Below the pieces are notes generated by a model. That model ran no database searches. It worked only from the letters and a program-made list of their open reading frames with translations, and was not told where the DNA came from. From Bdellovibrionales bacterium (GTDB lineage: Bacteria > Bdellovibrionota > UBA1018), in NCBI GenBank assembly GCA_947380295.1, contig CANCQK010000006.1, forward strand, positions 85,069 to 149,068: a DNA stretch of 64,000 bases, given 5' to 3'. Made by a program: the position numbers and the translations under genes. Positions 17,869 through 25,801 of the stretch are shown in pieces. Within the stretch, counting starts at the first letter, position 1, and each line of letters starts with the position of its first letter.

Positions 17869-19286
17869 AAACCTGGAGAGAAATCACCCTTATCAGGTCG
17901 TGCTGGATTGATAGGTGTACCGGGAGCGTCATTACTCAGATTAGCAAAAAGCGTGTACTCAGCTAACCAAGCCAATCGAATCGTGTCTGTCTCACCTGCT
18001 CGATGCTTGGCTACAATTAATTCAGCAATGCCTTTATCTTCAGTTTCTTTATTATAAACTTCATCTCGATAAATGAAGCAAACCATATCGGCATCCTGCT
18101 CGATGGCTCCTGACTCTCTCAAATCTGAAAGCATAGGGCGCTTATTAGGACGACTCTCGACACCTCGGTTGAGCTGAGAAAGAGCAATAATTGGAACCTT
18201 AAGCTCCTTGGACAAGCTCTTGAGACCACGACTAATTTCTGAAATCTCCCGCTCTCGTGACGACTCTCCCTTTTGGGAGGCTCGTGAACCCTTCATTAAC
18301 TGAAGGTAGTCAACAACGATGAGATCAAGACGCTTCTCCGTACTCAGGAGTCGGCGACACCGTGAACGGATATCCATGACTGTCAAATCACCGGAGTCAT
18401 CGATAAAAATTTTAGACTTAGAAAGTTGATCGGCTGCTTGTGCAAGCCTTGGCCAATCACGATCGGCCAACTTTCCAATCTTAAGACGCTTGGCTTCAAT
18501 TTTGGTCATCCCAGACAAAAAGCGAAATCCCAATTCATCCTTCGACATTTCGAGTGAGAAGATAGCGACTACACCCTTGCCAGTGGTGGCGATATTCTGC
18601 GCCATGGAAAGAAAAAGACTGGTTTTACCCATGGCGGGTCGGGCAGCAATAATAATCAATTGTCCCGGACGTAAACCACCGGTCAGACGATCATAGCCAA
18701 TGAAACCGGTACCAAGCCCAATGACCTCGGCCTTTTTAGCAGCAAGTTCCTCAATGCTATGCATATTACTGACGAGGATTTCTTGCATACTCGAGAACTG
18801 TTTATTTGTCTTAGAGTCAGAAACCTGGAAGACTTGGCGCTGAGCCTCGTCCAAAAAGCCTTCGACGTTTTCAACTCCTTCGAAGGCTTCTGAGGCGATA
18901 TCGCCCGTAATCTGGATCATTCGCCGCAAGATCGCTTTGTCCCGAACAATCCGAGCGTAGTAGGCTACGTTCGCGACTCCAAAAGTGTCCTCGAAAAGAC
19001 CCGTCAACGTCGTAATGCCACCCACCTGCTCGAGGGTACCCCGATCTCTTAGCAATGTCTGAACCGTGACTAAGTCAGCAGGCTCCCCACGCTCTGATAA
19101 GGAAAGAACGGCTTCAAAAATTTTCTGGTGAGATTCACGGTAAAAATCGCGCGCTTCAAGGCCCACCTCTAGAACGCGATGGACCGATTCATTATTGATG
19201 AGAATTGCGCCCAGAATGGACCGCTCTGCTTCATTGTGATGCGGAGGAACGCGGGTTCCCGGCAAAGTAACGGTCCGATCACTCAC
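17865..19286 (-). CDS. dnaB: Replicative DNA helicase DnaB
   Basis: About 473 residues, normal for DnaB, the hexameric 5'-3' helicase at the replication fork. The N-terminal domain (PPHHNEAERSILGAIL) binds primase; the RecA-like C-terminal domain shows Walker A ARPAMGKTSLFL (about 218-229), the DnaB motif SLEMS, Walker B LIVVDYLQLM and SQLNRGVE..RP. The start is set at a GTG at 19286 because AAGGAG lies exactly 6 bases before it; a longer frame from a TTG at 19301 would swallow that binding site. It is the last gene of the ribosomal-protein operon, but a strong terminator lies between rplI and this gene. Confidence 0.97.
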   Translation of the reverse strand: MSDRTVTLPGTRVPPHHNEAERSILGAILINNESVHRVLEVGLEARDFYRESHQKIFEAVLSLSERGEPADLVTVQTLLRDRGTLEQVGGITTLTGLFEDTFGVANVAYYARIVRDKAILRRMIQITGDIASEAFEGVENVEGFLDEAQRQVFQVSDSKTNKQFSSMQEILVSNMHSIEELAAKKAEVIGLGTGFIGYDRLTGGLRPGQLIIIAARPAMGKTSLFLSMAQNIATTGKGVVAIFSLEMSKDELGFRFLSGMTKIEAKRLKIGKLADRDWPRLAQAADQLSKSKIFIDDSGDLTVMDIRSRCRRLLSTEKRLDLIVVDYLQLMKGSRASQKGESSREREISEISRGLKSLSKELKVPIIALSQLNRGVESRPNKRPMLSDLRESGAIEQDADMVCFIYRDEVYNKETEDKGIAELIVAKHRAGETDTIRLAWLAEYTLFANLSNDAPGTPINPARPDKGDFSPGF

Positions 19287-19330
19287 GCAAAACTCCTTCA
19301 AGACTCATATTGGTCTCGGCGCAAGTTCTT

Positions 19331-19372
19331 AAAAAAGCAAAGAAGCTCTAAGGTATCTCAGAACTTCTTTGC
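19331..19372 (-). terminator. Rho-independent terminator between rplI and dnaB
   Basis: On the minus strand the 9-base stem GCAAAGAAG pairs with CTTCTTTGC across an 18-base apex that itself can add three pairs (TCT with AGA), and the 3' arm is followed at once by six T residues. It lies 28 bases after the rplI stop codon and 45 bases before the dnaB start, leaving little room for a separate full dnaB promoter. Confidence 0.8.
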
Positions 19373-19399
19373 AAGAACCAATCAAATTCAAACTAACTT

Positions 19400-19846
19400 T
19401 TACTCTTCTTTTACTACCCAGACCTTCAAGGCTGCAGACACTTCAGGTTGCAGTTTGAGGGTTACGGTATGAACGCCTAAGGCTTTGATAGGGGCATCCA
19501 AAGAGATCATACGCTTGTCGACTACGTATCCGCCAGTTTTCAATGCAGCTGCAATATCAGTTGCGCTGACAGATCCGAAAAGACGGTCCTGATCGCCCAC
19601 TTTTCTGGAAATGGTGCAAGAGAACTGCTCAAGCTGCTTTGCCAAGGCTTGTGAATCAGCCATTTGGGCAACGCGCTTCTTTTCTAAGAGACGCTTGTTA
19701 TGCTCGATTGTAGCGACGTTTTTCTCGTCTGCAACCAAGACCAGCTTACGAGGCAAGAGAAAGTTCCTCGCATAGCCGTCGGAAACTTTTACTAGGTCTC
19801 CGGTAATTCCTAAATTCTCAACATTTTCACGCAAAATGACCAACAT
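19400..19846 (-). CDS. rplI: 50S ribosomal protein bL9
   Basis: A 148-residue protein of usual length. It opens with the bL9 N-terminal signature (VILRENVENLG, then GYARNFLLPRKL), which binds 23S rRNA, continues with the long connecting helix (NKRLLEKKRVAQ) and ends in the C-terminal domain (DQDRLFGSVSATDI). AAGGAG stands 6 bases before the ATG. It follows a DUF2232-like gene and precedes dnaB, the same order (S6, S18, membrane protein, L9, DnaB) found in many bacteria. A terminator follows immediately. Confidence 0.98.
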   Translation of the reverse strand: MLVILRENVENLGITGDLVKVSDGYARNFLLPRKLVLVADEKNVATIEHNKRLLEKKRVAQMADSQALAKQLEQFSCTISRKVGDQDRLFGSVSATDIAAALKTGGYVVDKRMISLDAPIKALGVHTVTLKLQPEVSAALKVWVVKEE

Positions 19847-19877
19847 GGTTCACTCCTTCAATTCAAACTAGGGACAG

Positions 19878-20828
19878 TTACGATTGCCTAAACTTGCCTC
19901 TAAAGTCAAACCACAGGTCAAAAAAACCTAGGATCAGAACTAAAGGGATCATCAGGCCCAAAGAAATAGAATATCCGATCACCCTAAGCCAACCTCGGAT
20001 ACCCCAAAGATCAAAAACCGCACTCAAAATACTCAGCCCTTGAATGGCATAGATTGCCATCAACGCATTAAAAACCACCCGACTCACGTCAGTCGCCAAG
20101 CCGCAATCCCAGATCAGAAAAAATCCTGATACAATGGTTGGCCAAACGAGTAATTCAGGGGCTTTCCAATGACTGAGGAACGCAGGGGCAAGTTCAAGAC
20201 GCTCACGGATTTTCCCCGGATTGGCCTTAACAACCAAAACCAGGTTAACCCAAATCATCAAGACTAGCATCACACCAACAGAGGGGAAGAACTCAACCCA
20301 AAGGCTTTGCTTCCACTCGTTGAAGTCCGTGACACTAAAAAGCTTCGAATCAGAGACCAGAGGCTGTCCGGACTTTTCTATCCACTCCTTGGACACCGCC
20401 ATAATCTGAGTGTGAAACTGCTGAAGCAGATCAATCTGATAAACTCGGATCAATACAGCTCCCACGAGAAAACCGAGGAGAACTGTTGACAGTAGAGCCA
20501 AAAAGGCAGCCTTCTCTAAAGAAAACTTTTTATTAAGCGACTCGCCCAAAACCCACGAGATCCCAAGAACTGTGACCGAATAGATTAGTAAACTCGTTGG
20601 ACCCGCCAGCCATGCAACCAAGACTGCATTCACTAACGAAGCCAAAAGAGCCCAAGTCCTACCTCTTTTAAAATAGCTAAGTAAGAGAGGAAGTGGCGCC
20701 AAAAGCGCAAACAAGGTAGTCAAATAAAATGCTGCGCTCAAAAACAACGGAGACACAAAGCCCCAGCTGTTTTGCCGTGCAGTCACTTTTGGCCCACTTA
20801 AACTTTCGGTAGACTGATCTTCGCTCAA
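19878..20828 (-). CDS. DUF2232 / YybS-like polytopic membrane protein
   Basis: About 316 residues with roughly eight hydrophobic helices (for example LSAAFYLTTLFALLAPLPLL near the N-terminus and VWPTIVSGFFLIW near residue 230). The size, topology and position between rpsR and rplI match the DUF2232 (YybS) family, which is commonly found in this ribosomal-protein/dnaB cluster and has no settled function. The start is uncertain: a TTG at 20828 has GGAAGGG about 10 bases upstream, whereas a TTG at 20837 is too close to it. The gap to rpsR is about 19 bases, so it belongs to the same operon. Confidence 0.82.
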   Translation of the reverse strand: MSEDQSTESLSGPKVTARQNSWGFVSPLFLSAAFYLTTLFALLAPLPLLLSYFKRGRTWALLASLVNAVLVAWLAGPTSLLIYSVTVLGISWVLGESLNKKFSLEKAAFLALLSTVLLGFLVGAVLIRVYQIDLLQQFHTQIMAVSKEWIEKSGQPLVSDSKLFSVTDFNEWKQSLWVEFFPSVGVMLVLMIWVNLVLVVKANPGKIRERLELAPAFLSHWKAPELLVWPTIVSGFFLIWDCGLATDVSRVVFNALMAIYAIQGLSILSAVFDLWGIRGWLRVIGYSISLGLMIPLVLILGFFDLWFDFRGKFRQS

Positions 20829-20847
20829 CGCGTTCAAACCCTTCCGG

Positions 20848-21171
20848 TTAGACGCCCATCGAGACGTAGCCGACTAAAGCGAGATTTCGAGCTCGCTTTA
20901 CTGCGGTCGTCAACTGGCGCTGATGCAATGCACAGCTGCCAGAGATGCGGCGTGGAACGATTTTTCCGTGCTCAGTCACAAAGGACTGCATCATTCGAAT
21001 ATCTTTGTAGTCCAGGATGAAATCTTGGTCAGAACAAAAACGGCAGACTTTCTTGCGATGAAAGCCTCCCTTACGACCTCGGTCATCACCGTCTTTATCC
21101 ATTCCCCGATCGTCTCGGCTGGAACGATCCGATTTCTCACGCATATCAGCTCTTAAATTAGTAGTTGCCAT
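20848..21171 (-). CDS. rpsR: 30S ribosomal protein bS18 with charged N-terminal extension
   Basis: A 107-residue protein; typical bS18 is about 75-85 residues. Residues 1-40 are an extension rich in Arg, Asp, Lys and Gly. The core starts at KKVCRFC and includes DYKDIRMMQSFVTEHGKIVPRRISG and the closing CALHQRQLTTAVKRAR. The cysteines and histidine (CRFC, CALH) correspond to the zinc-binding form of S18. S18 binds the 16S platform together with S6, and its gene lies 31 bases after rpsF. GGAG stands 6 bases before the ATG. Confidence 0.97.
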   Translation of the reverse strand: MATTNLRADMREKSDRSSRDDRGMDKDGDDRGRKGGFHRKKVCRFCSDQDFILDYKDIRMMQSFVTEHGKIVPRRISGSCALHQRQLTTAVKRARNLALVGYVSMGV

Positions 21172-21202
21172 GGAATTCTCCGTGTAAATTTAGATATTAA
21201 TC

Positions 21203-21706
21203 TTACTCTTCGTCAGATGAAGCGCCGGACAAATCTTCTGGATCGTCCATTTCAGCTCTGCGATAGTCGCTGCGATCTTCGTAGCCGCGACGCTCAGCAT
21301 TTCTTTCTTCACGGCGAGCTTCGCGCTCTTCTTCTCTTCTCTTCGCTGCGGCGTGGATTTCAGCGCGGCGTTTTTTGAACTCGTCAGCGTCGAATTCTTC
21401 TTCGAGATTCACAGTCAAAAAGCGAAGAACGTGGTCATGCAAGCGAAGGTTTCGCTCGATTTCATGAACAACGCCTGGCTTGCCGCTGTAAACTAAATAA
21501 GTATACTGACCGCGGGATTCCTTCTGAATTGGGTATGCGAGTTTACGCTTGCCCCAATCTTCAGTCAAAACAACTTCACCTTGGAACGAGCTCACCACTT
21601 GGTGGACTCGATCTTGAAGGGTTTTCAAGCCCTCATCGGAAAGCTCGGATCGGGTGATCCATGTGGTTTCATATCCTGCTAATTTATCGATCGTTGGATT
21701 TGCCAT
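21203..21706 (-). CDS. rpsF: 30S ribosomal protein bS6 with long charged C-terminal tail
   Basis: About 167 residues against a usual 95-135. The start is fixed at the ATG at 21706 by a perfect AAGGAGG 4 bases upstream; the longer open frame to 21775 is not needed. The core contains YETTWITRSELSDEGLKTL, WGKRKLAYPIQKESRGQY and LNLRLHDHVLRFL-type S6 sequence. From about residue 120 on, the protein is a mixed-charge tail, first Lys/Arg/Glu helical (REEEREARREER) and then acidic (DDPEDLSGASSDEE). S6 pairs with S18 in the 30S platform. The gene heads the rpsF-rpsR-rplI-dnaB series and has a structured leader. Confidence 0.97.
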   Translation of the reverse strand: MANPTIDKLAGYETTWITRSELSDEGLKTLQDRVHQVVSSFQGEVVLTEDWGKRKLAYPIQKESRGQYTYLVYSGKPGVVHEIERNLRLHDHVLRFLTVNLEEEFDADEFKKRRAEIHAAAKRREEEREARREERNAERRGYEDRSDYRRAEMDDPEDLSGASSDEE

Positions 21707-21710
21707 AATT

Positions 21711-21834
21711 CCTCCTTGTGGATGATGGACTTTGTCCATAAGCCTGAAACTCAAGAAAAACTCGTTAAGCCTCAAGCAAGGGATCCGGCCCTTCTAGCAC
21801 AGTTAGGTCTGAGGTGCAACGGCATGCACCTAAC
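21711..21834 (-). promoter_or_regulatory. Structured rpsF leader, candidate S6:S18 autoregulatory RNA
   Basis: Between the tatC stop and rpsF, the minus strand can fold three hairpins. First, 21802-21834: GTTAGGT can pair with ACCTAAC, or alternatively AGGTGCA with TGCACCT leaving the loop TGCCGT; the two pairings exclude each other. Second, 21778-21793: AAGGG and CCCTT around the loop CCGGAT. Third, 21725-21739: ATGGAC and GTCCAT with a 3-base loop just upstream of the AAGGAGG. Both larger loops present a CCG triplet, the element that S6:S18 recognises in 16S rRNA and in the published S6:S18 mRNA motif. The assignment is an inference from position and CCG. Confidence 0.45.
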
Positions 21835-22650
21835 TCAGGTCGAGCGACCGGTCCAGGGATGGACGGCAGGCTGGGACTCCTCGCTGTTAGCTCCAGGAGT
21901 AGACCCGGGCGAGGCCCCCTTACGCGGCCCAAATGAATGAACTACCCAAATTGCCATTTCATACAAAAAGACCAAGGGGATACCCAAAATCAACATGGAT
22001 ACGGCATCAGGTGGAGCAAACAATGCAGACAGAACGGTGATAATTAGAATCGCCGAACGTCTCTGTTCTCTCAAAAACTTAGAATCCACGACGCCCAGAG
22101 CCCCAAGTAAAACCACCAAAACAGGCAACTCAAAAGCGATTCCAAAAAGAAGGAGCAACTTCAAACAGGTCGAGTAGTAAGAGTCGATCGTAATCATGGG
22201 CACATCTGACGGAGCGCCATAGCTGATGAAATATTTAAATCCTACTGGAAAAAGAACATAGTAAGCAAAGCATGCACCACCTACGAAAAACAAAGTCGCA
22301 GCAAAGACAAACGGGAGAACAAGCTTGCGCTCTTTCGGGTAAAGACCTGGAGCAATAAATCCCCAGACTTGGTAAAAATAAAAGGGGGAAAAAAGAAAAA
22401 CTGATGAATACCCCGCAATTTTAAGATGAGTCAAAAAGTTCTCAAAAAGACTCGTAAAATAAAGCTTTTTTTGGTCGACGGGTAGAGCATCAAAGAGCGG
22501 GCGCCTCAGCCACTCTAATACCGGCTCCGACACGAAGTAGCAGACGATGAAGCCTACAAAAAATAGACCCAAACACCTCATGAAACGAACTCGAAGTTCA
22601 TCAAAGTGCTGGTAAAAACTCATGGATCGATCAGAATTTACTTGTGACAT
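21835..22650 (-). CDS. tatC: Sec-independent (twin-arginine) translocase subunit TatC
   Basis: A 271-residue inner-membrane protein with six predicted helices. The family motifs are visible: HFDELRVRFMRC at the cytoplasmic N-terminus, FYQVWGFIAPGLYPKERK in the first cytoplasmic loop (with the conserved PGL and KE), and FGIAFELPVLVVLL with the conserved glutamate. TatC recognises the twin-arginine signal peptide of folded cargo. No tatA or tatB is nearby. A C-terminal tail of about 30 residues is poorly conserved in appearance. It starts about 47 bases from the divergently transcribed cyclophilin gene and runs straight into the rpsF leader, so ribosomal-protein transcripts may initiate upstream of tatC. 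Confidence 0.97.
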   Translation of the reverse strand: MSQVNSDRSMSFYQHFDELRVRFMRCLGLFFVGFIVCYFVSEPVLEWLRRPLFDALPVDQKKLYFTSLFENFLTHLKIAGYSSVFLFSPFYFYQVWGFIAPGLYPKERKLVLPFVFAATLFFVGGACFAYYVLFPVGFKYFISYGAPSDVPMITIDSYYSTCLKLLLLFGIAFELPVLVVLLGALGVVDSKFLREQRRSAILIITVLSALFAPPDAVSMLILGIPLVFLYEMAIWVVHSFGPRKGASPGSTPGANSEESQPAVHPWTGRST

Positions 22651-22697
22651 CTTTTTAACCGGGTAGTATCCAATGACTCAAAAGGAGATGTCAACTT

Positions 22698-23366
22698 ATG
22701 CGTTCTTGGACATTAGTAGCTTTTGGACTCATTCTCTCAGGGCTCATCGTTACAGCGCTCATTTATAGTAAATCCCTTACGCCATCGGGAACCGATAGCC
22801 ATACCACTCTTGTGAGTCCAAGTCCAACCGCGACAGCTTCTCCTCAACCTGAACTTTCAGGTTCGCCGGCCGCCCAAGGCCAAAAGGGCCCCGCGGGAGT
22901 CTCTTCAAACCCTGACCTCACGACCGACGCCAACGGACTTTCGAAGGCAACCGTCACCATGACCACCACTCAGGGCGTGATCAAATTTAAGTTTTATCCT
23001 CAAGACGCACCGAAAACTGTGCATCGCTTCATCGAACTGATCCAGCAAGGATTTTACAACAACCTTTCGTTCCATCGAGTTGTCCCAGGATTTGTAATCC
23101 AGGGTGGAGACCCGCAAGGAAACGGAACCGGAGGAAGTGGCCAAAAACTAGACGCTGAGTTCAATAGTCGCCATCATGTCGAGGGCACCGTCGCTATGGC
23201 CCGCGCCCAAGACCCTAACTCAGCAGACTCCCAGTTTTACATCTGCCTCGGTACCATCCCACACCTCGACCGCAACTACACCGTATTTGGGCAGGTAGTT
23301 GAGGGCATGGATGTCGTCAAGGCCATCAAAATTGGCGACAAGATGACATCAGTCACCATTCAGTAA
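22698..23366 (+). CDS. Exported cyclophilin-type peptidyl-prolyl cis-trans isomerase
   Basis: A 222-residue protein that speeds cis-trans isomerisation of proline bonds. An N-terminal membrane anchor or uncleaved signal (LVAFGLILSGLIVTALIY) is followed by a Ser/Thr/Pro-rich linker (about residues 32-70) and a cyclophilin domain from about residue 80. Active-site sequences are present: FHRVVPGFVIQGGDP, the SADSQFYICL strand and LDRNYTVFGQV. The domain is the short bacterial PpiA/PpiB form, here facing the periplasm. AAGGAG precedes the ATG by 10 bases. Confidence 0.95.
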   Translation: MRSWTLVAFGLILSGLIVTALIYSKSLTPSGTDSHTTLVSPSPTATASPQPELSGSPAAQGQKGPAGVSSNPDLTTDANGLSKATVTMTTTQGVIKFKFYPQDAPKTVHRFIELIQQGFYNNLSFHRVVPGFVIQGGDPQGNGTGGSGQKLDAEFNSRHHVEGTVAMARAQDPNSADSQFYICLGTIPHLDRNYTVFGQVVEGMDVVKAIKIGDKMTSVTIQ

Positions 23367-23386
23367 GAGACACGCTCGTGGCGTTG

Positions 23387-23995
23387 TTACTGCCAATCTT
23401 TTTTAAGTGTCTTGTTAGGCACAATCCCAGCTTCCTGCAACGCCTTAGCTGCTCGGCCGCTCCGAGTTTTGATCCAAAGTTCATAAATACGAAGGATGTC
23501 TTTTTCTGCACGAGGTGATGTTTTGTCACTGATTTCGGCTAGCACTTCGACCAGGGCTGCAAATTTATGAGCTAGTTCCCCAAATAGAGATCGCAGCGTG
23601 CCTTCATTCGACTGAGCCGCAGCATGCTGATAAGCGGTTCCTCCCATGCCGATGTAATAATCAACGTCGACCAGTTTGCGATTTAGACTTGCTTGAAAAA
23701 AGCCCGCTGTATAAAGAGAAACGTCACCCAAATGTTTAAAATAAGTTCCCTGCCTAGCCTTGGGCTGCTCGAGGGCTTCTTTAAGCAAAAGAGCCAAAGG
23801 CTCATCTTTGACGCCTCCCTCGGCATCAGGTGCGTAAAGTGATTCAGTGGCCATAAAGCGGTTGAGCAAATTGACCAGATAAAATTCGGTTTCAGGCTGG
23901 GTAGTAACCTTTTGCTTGCCTAAGGCCTCGGTCACCAATTCGCGAAAAAAATCCTGGGGCTGTGCAACTAGTGTAAGACTTGAGTTCTCTTTCAT
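23387..23995 (-). CDS. Conserved-looking cytoplasmic protein of unknown function
   Basis: A 202-residue helical protein without signal peptide or membrane segment. GGAGGG precedes the ATG by 9 bases. Visible features are FYLVNLLNRFM, the central LFGELAHKFAALVEVLAEI and a basic C-terminal helix (TRSGRAAKALQEAGIVPNKT). The composition and AT/GC use match the surrounding genes, so it is probably a resident gene, but I cannot place it in a family. It converges with the cyclophilin gene with 20 bases between the stops. Confidence 0.7.
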   Translation of the reverse strand: MKENSSLTLVAQPQDFFRELVTEALGKQKVTTQPETEFYLVNLLNRFMATESLYAPDAEGGVKDEPLALLLKEALEQPKARQGTYFKHLGDVSLYTAGFFQASLNRKLVDVDYYIGMGGTAYQHAAAQSNEGTLRSLFGELAHKFAALVEVLAEISDKTSPRAEKDILRIYELWIKTRSGRAAKALQEAGIVPNKTLKKDWQ

Positions 23996-24206
23996 CAGAC
24001 AAAACCCTCCATAGGTCCTTCAGAAGGGGTTCAAAATCTTTGCCCACAATGGTGTTTCACTCCAGAGAAGGATCGAACAAAGACTCCCCCCTATTTACTA
24101 GTTTAAACTGATCTTTTTTCCTGTCAAATGAAGGGATGTCATAGACGACACAGGCAAACTTTGGGTAGACTGCCTCTTGCAGAGATCCAACTCAAAGAGG
24201 CGCATC

Positions 24207-24842
24207 ATGAGACACCCTAGGCTTCTGATTTTACTAGCCAATTACTTTTCACTTCATCTCATTCTCCTGACTAGCTCAGGGCAAATCGCCCATGCTTCCG
24301 AAATTCACGTAATCCTCCTAGGACAGCCTTGTTTACTCGCAGGTCCTTTTGACAATACAACCTTGGAACTCGTACACTCGGTCGGTCCGGCCCAAATTTA
24401 TCCGAACTTCACAAACCTCAACCAGCCAGGCACCCGAGACCAAGTCTCCAGAGCACTCCTCAAGATTCAAAATGCAAAAAAGCTCCCAAATCTTCTCGAT
24501 CGCTACCGGGAGCGACTGACATCACGCCTTCAAAGACAGTTGAGATTTATCCAAGCCCTTCAAGGACAATCGAAAATCGACGCCCTCCTCAAGCTCGGCA
24601 GAGGAACTATCCAAGGGCCCGAGATCAAGAAATTTGAATCCATCCTCAAACCTAAAAGGGGACCGGGAGAAGAGAACACCGTACGGCCTGAAGTTGCGGA
24701 GCAGCTATTTGAACTTTATACCGATGCCATTGAGCCTGACCCTGAGTCCGAATTTCATCGTGCAATCAAAAAACTTCAGATCCAATACCATTGCTCTTTC
24801 GAAGAAAGTGAACCTGAGAGCCCAAACTCACAAAAGCGTTGA
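24207..24842 (+). CDS. Secreted protein of unknown function
   Basis: About 211 residues. The ATG at 24207 is preferred over an upstream TTG at 24177 because AGAGG stands 7 bases before it and it yields a clean signal peptide (RHPR, then LLILLANYFSLHLILL, cleavage near AHAS). The mature protein begins EIHVILLGQPCLLAGPF, has two cysteines (LGQPC near the start and YHC near the end) that could form a disulfide, and a helical middle (RYRERLTSRLQRQLRFIQAL). No family is recognised. It may be transcribed with ctaA, which starts 35 bases downstream. The 204 bases upstream contain a 10-base palindrome AGTTTAAACT (24100-24109) but no clear promoter. Confidence 0.65.
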   Translation: MRHPRLLILLANYFSLHLILLTSSGQIAHASEIHVILLGQPCLLAGPFDNTTLELVHSVGPAQIYPNFTNLNQPGTRDQVSRALLKIQNAKKLPNLLDRYRERLTSRLQRQLRFIQALQGQSKIDALLKLGRGTIQGPEIKKFESILKPKRGPGEENTVRPEVAEQLFELYTDAIEPDPESEFHRAIKKLQIQYHCSFEESEPESPNSQKR

Positions 24843-24877
24843 ACTCGGGTTTTCAGAGGAGTAGAAGGGAGCCTCAC

Positions 24878-25801
24878 ATGAATCCCAAAAAACTTCAATC
24901 GTGGGTCTATTTCGTACTTTTCTATACTGTTCTCGTAATCCTCTGGGGGGCTTACGTTCGAGCGACCGGCTCAGGAGCCGGCTGCGGGAGCCATTGGCCG
25001 CTCTGTAATGGCCAGGTTCTGCCCACCGAGGCAACAGTAAAGACTCAGATTGAATTTTTTCATCGCTTGACCTCGGGCCTCAGCCTTGTGCTCGTGCTGG
25101 GAGTTGGATTTTTGAGTTTTAAAACTTTTCCAAAAAATTCTTTTACCCGCAAGGCCGCGGCCATCGCATGCATTTCCATTCTCCTTGAGGCACTGATCGG
25201 CGCAGGCTTGGTCTTATTTGAACTGGTCTACAAAGATCAGTCCATGAAGCGAACTCTTTCCGTCTCTTTGCACTTCTCCAACACCCTAGTCCTCGTCGGC
25301 TCGCTAGTACTCATCGCAGCGAGTGCTGGGCGCGGCGGCAAAGGATGGATTTCAACTCCTTCGCGCATTCGCACACAATCACTCCTTTTTTGTGTGTTCT
25401 TTTTCTGCGTCGGAATGGCCGGAGCAATCACTGCTTTAGGAGATACGCTATTTCCAGCAGAGAGCTTACTTCAAGGGATTCATCAAGACTTGAGCGCTGC
25501 GAGCCACTTCTTGGTCAAACTCAGGATCATTCATCCGATTTTAGCAGTATCTTTTGCTGCATTTTTGAGTACTTGGGTATTCTCGATTTCTCGTACAGAC
25601 CAGGGAAAACTTCGCAGTTATGGCAATCTTCTCTTAGGTGGACTGGCAACCAATATCGCACTTGGAGTGCTCAACTTAATCCAACTTGCGCCGGTTACGC
25701 TCCAGATCGTCCACTTGCTTTTTGGTATGAGCCTTTGGATTCTCTTTGTCCTCTTTATTGACCAATTGAGAGCGCATGCTCCAGCAAGCCATACTCCTTG
25801 A
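24878..25801 (+). CDS. ctaA: Heme A synthase (COX15/CtaA family)
   Basis: About 307 residues with eight predicted membrane helices. The enzyme oxidises the C8 methyl of heme O to give heme A for cytochrome oxidase. The first half shows YVRATGSGAGC..HWPLC with the cysteine pair of the CtaA external loop, then the EFFHR motif (conserved Glu and heme-ligand His), and a second His in SLHFSN. The second half has GIHQDLSAASHF, RIIHP and QIVHLLFG for the other heme site, and lacks a second cysteine pair. The ATG at 24878 follows GGGAG. The last 47 bases overlap the 3' end of the MarC-family gene on the other strand. Confidence 0.92.
   Translation: MNPKKLQSWVYFVLFYTVLVILWGAYVRATGSGAGCGSHWPLCNGQVLPTEATVKTQIEFFHRLTSGLSLVLVLGVGFLSFKTFPKNSFTRKAAAIACISILLEALIGAGLVLFELVYKDQSMKRTLSVSLHFSNTLVLVGSLVLIAASAGRGGKGWISTPSRIRTQSLLFCVFFFCVGMAGAITALGDTLFPAESLLQGIHQDLSAASHFLVKLRIIHPILAVSFAAFLSTWVFSISRTDQGKLRSYGNLLLGGLATNIALGVLNLIQLAPVTLQIVHLLFGMSLWILFVLFIDQLRAHAPASHTP

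Noticed and set aside
21716..21940. Open frame on the plus strand antisense to the rpsF leader and tatC
   Set aside because: Composition reflects the hairpins and the tatC complement; no binding site and no homology features.
24003..24206. Possible tRNA or small RNA in the gap before the 211-residue secreted protein
   Set aside because: No cloverleaf or strong terminator can be built; only a 10-base palindrome AGTTTAAACT is seen.
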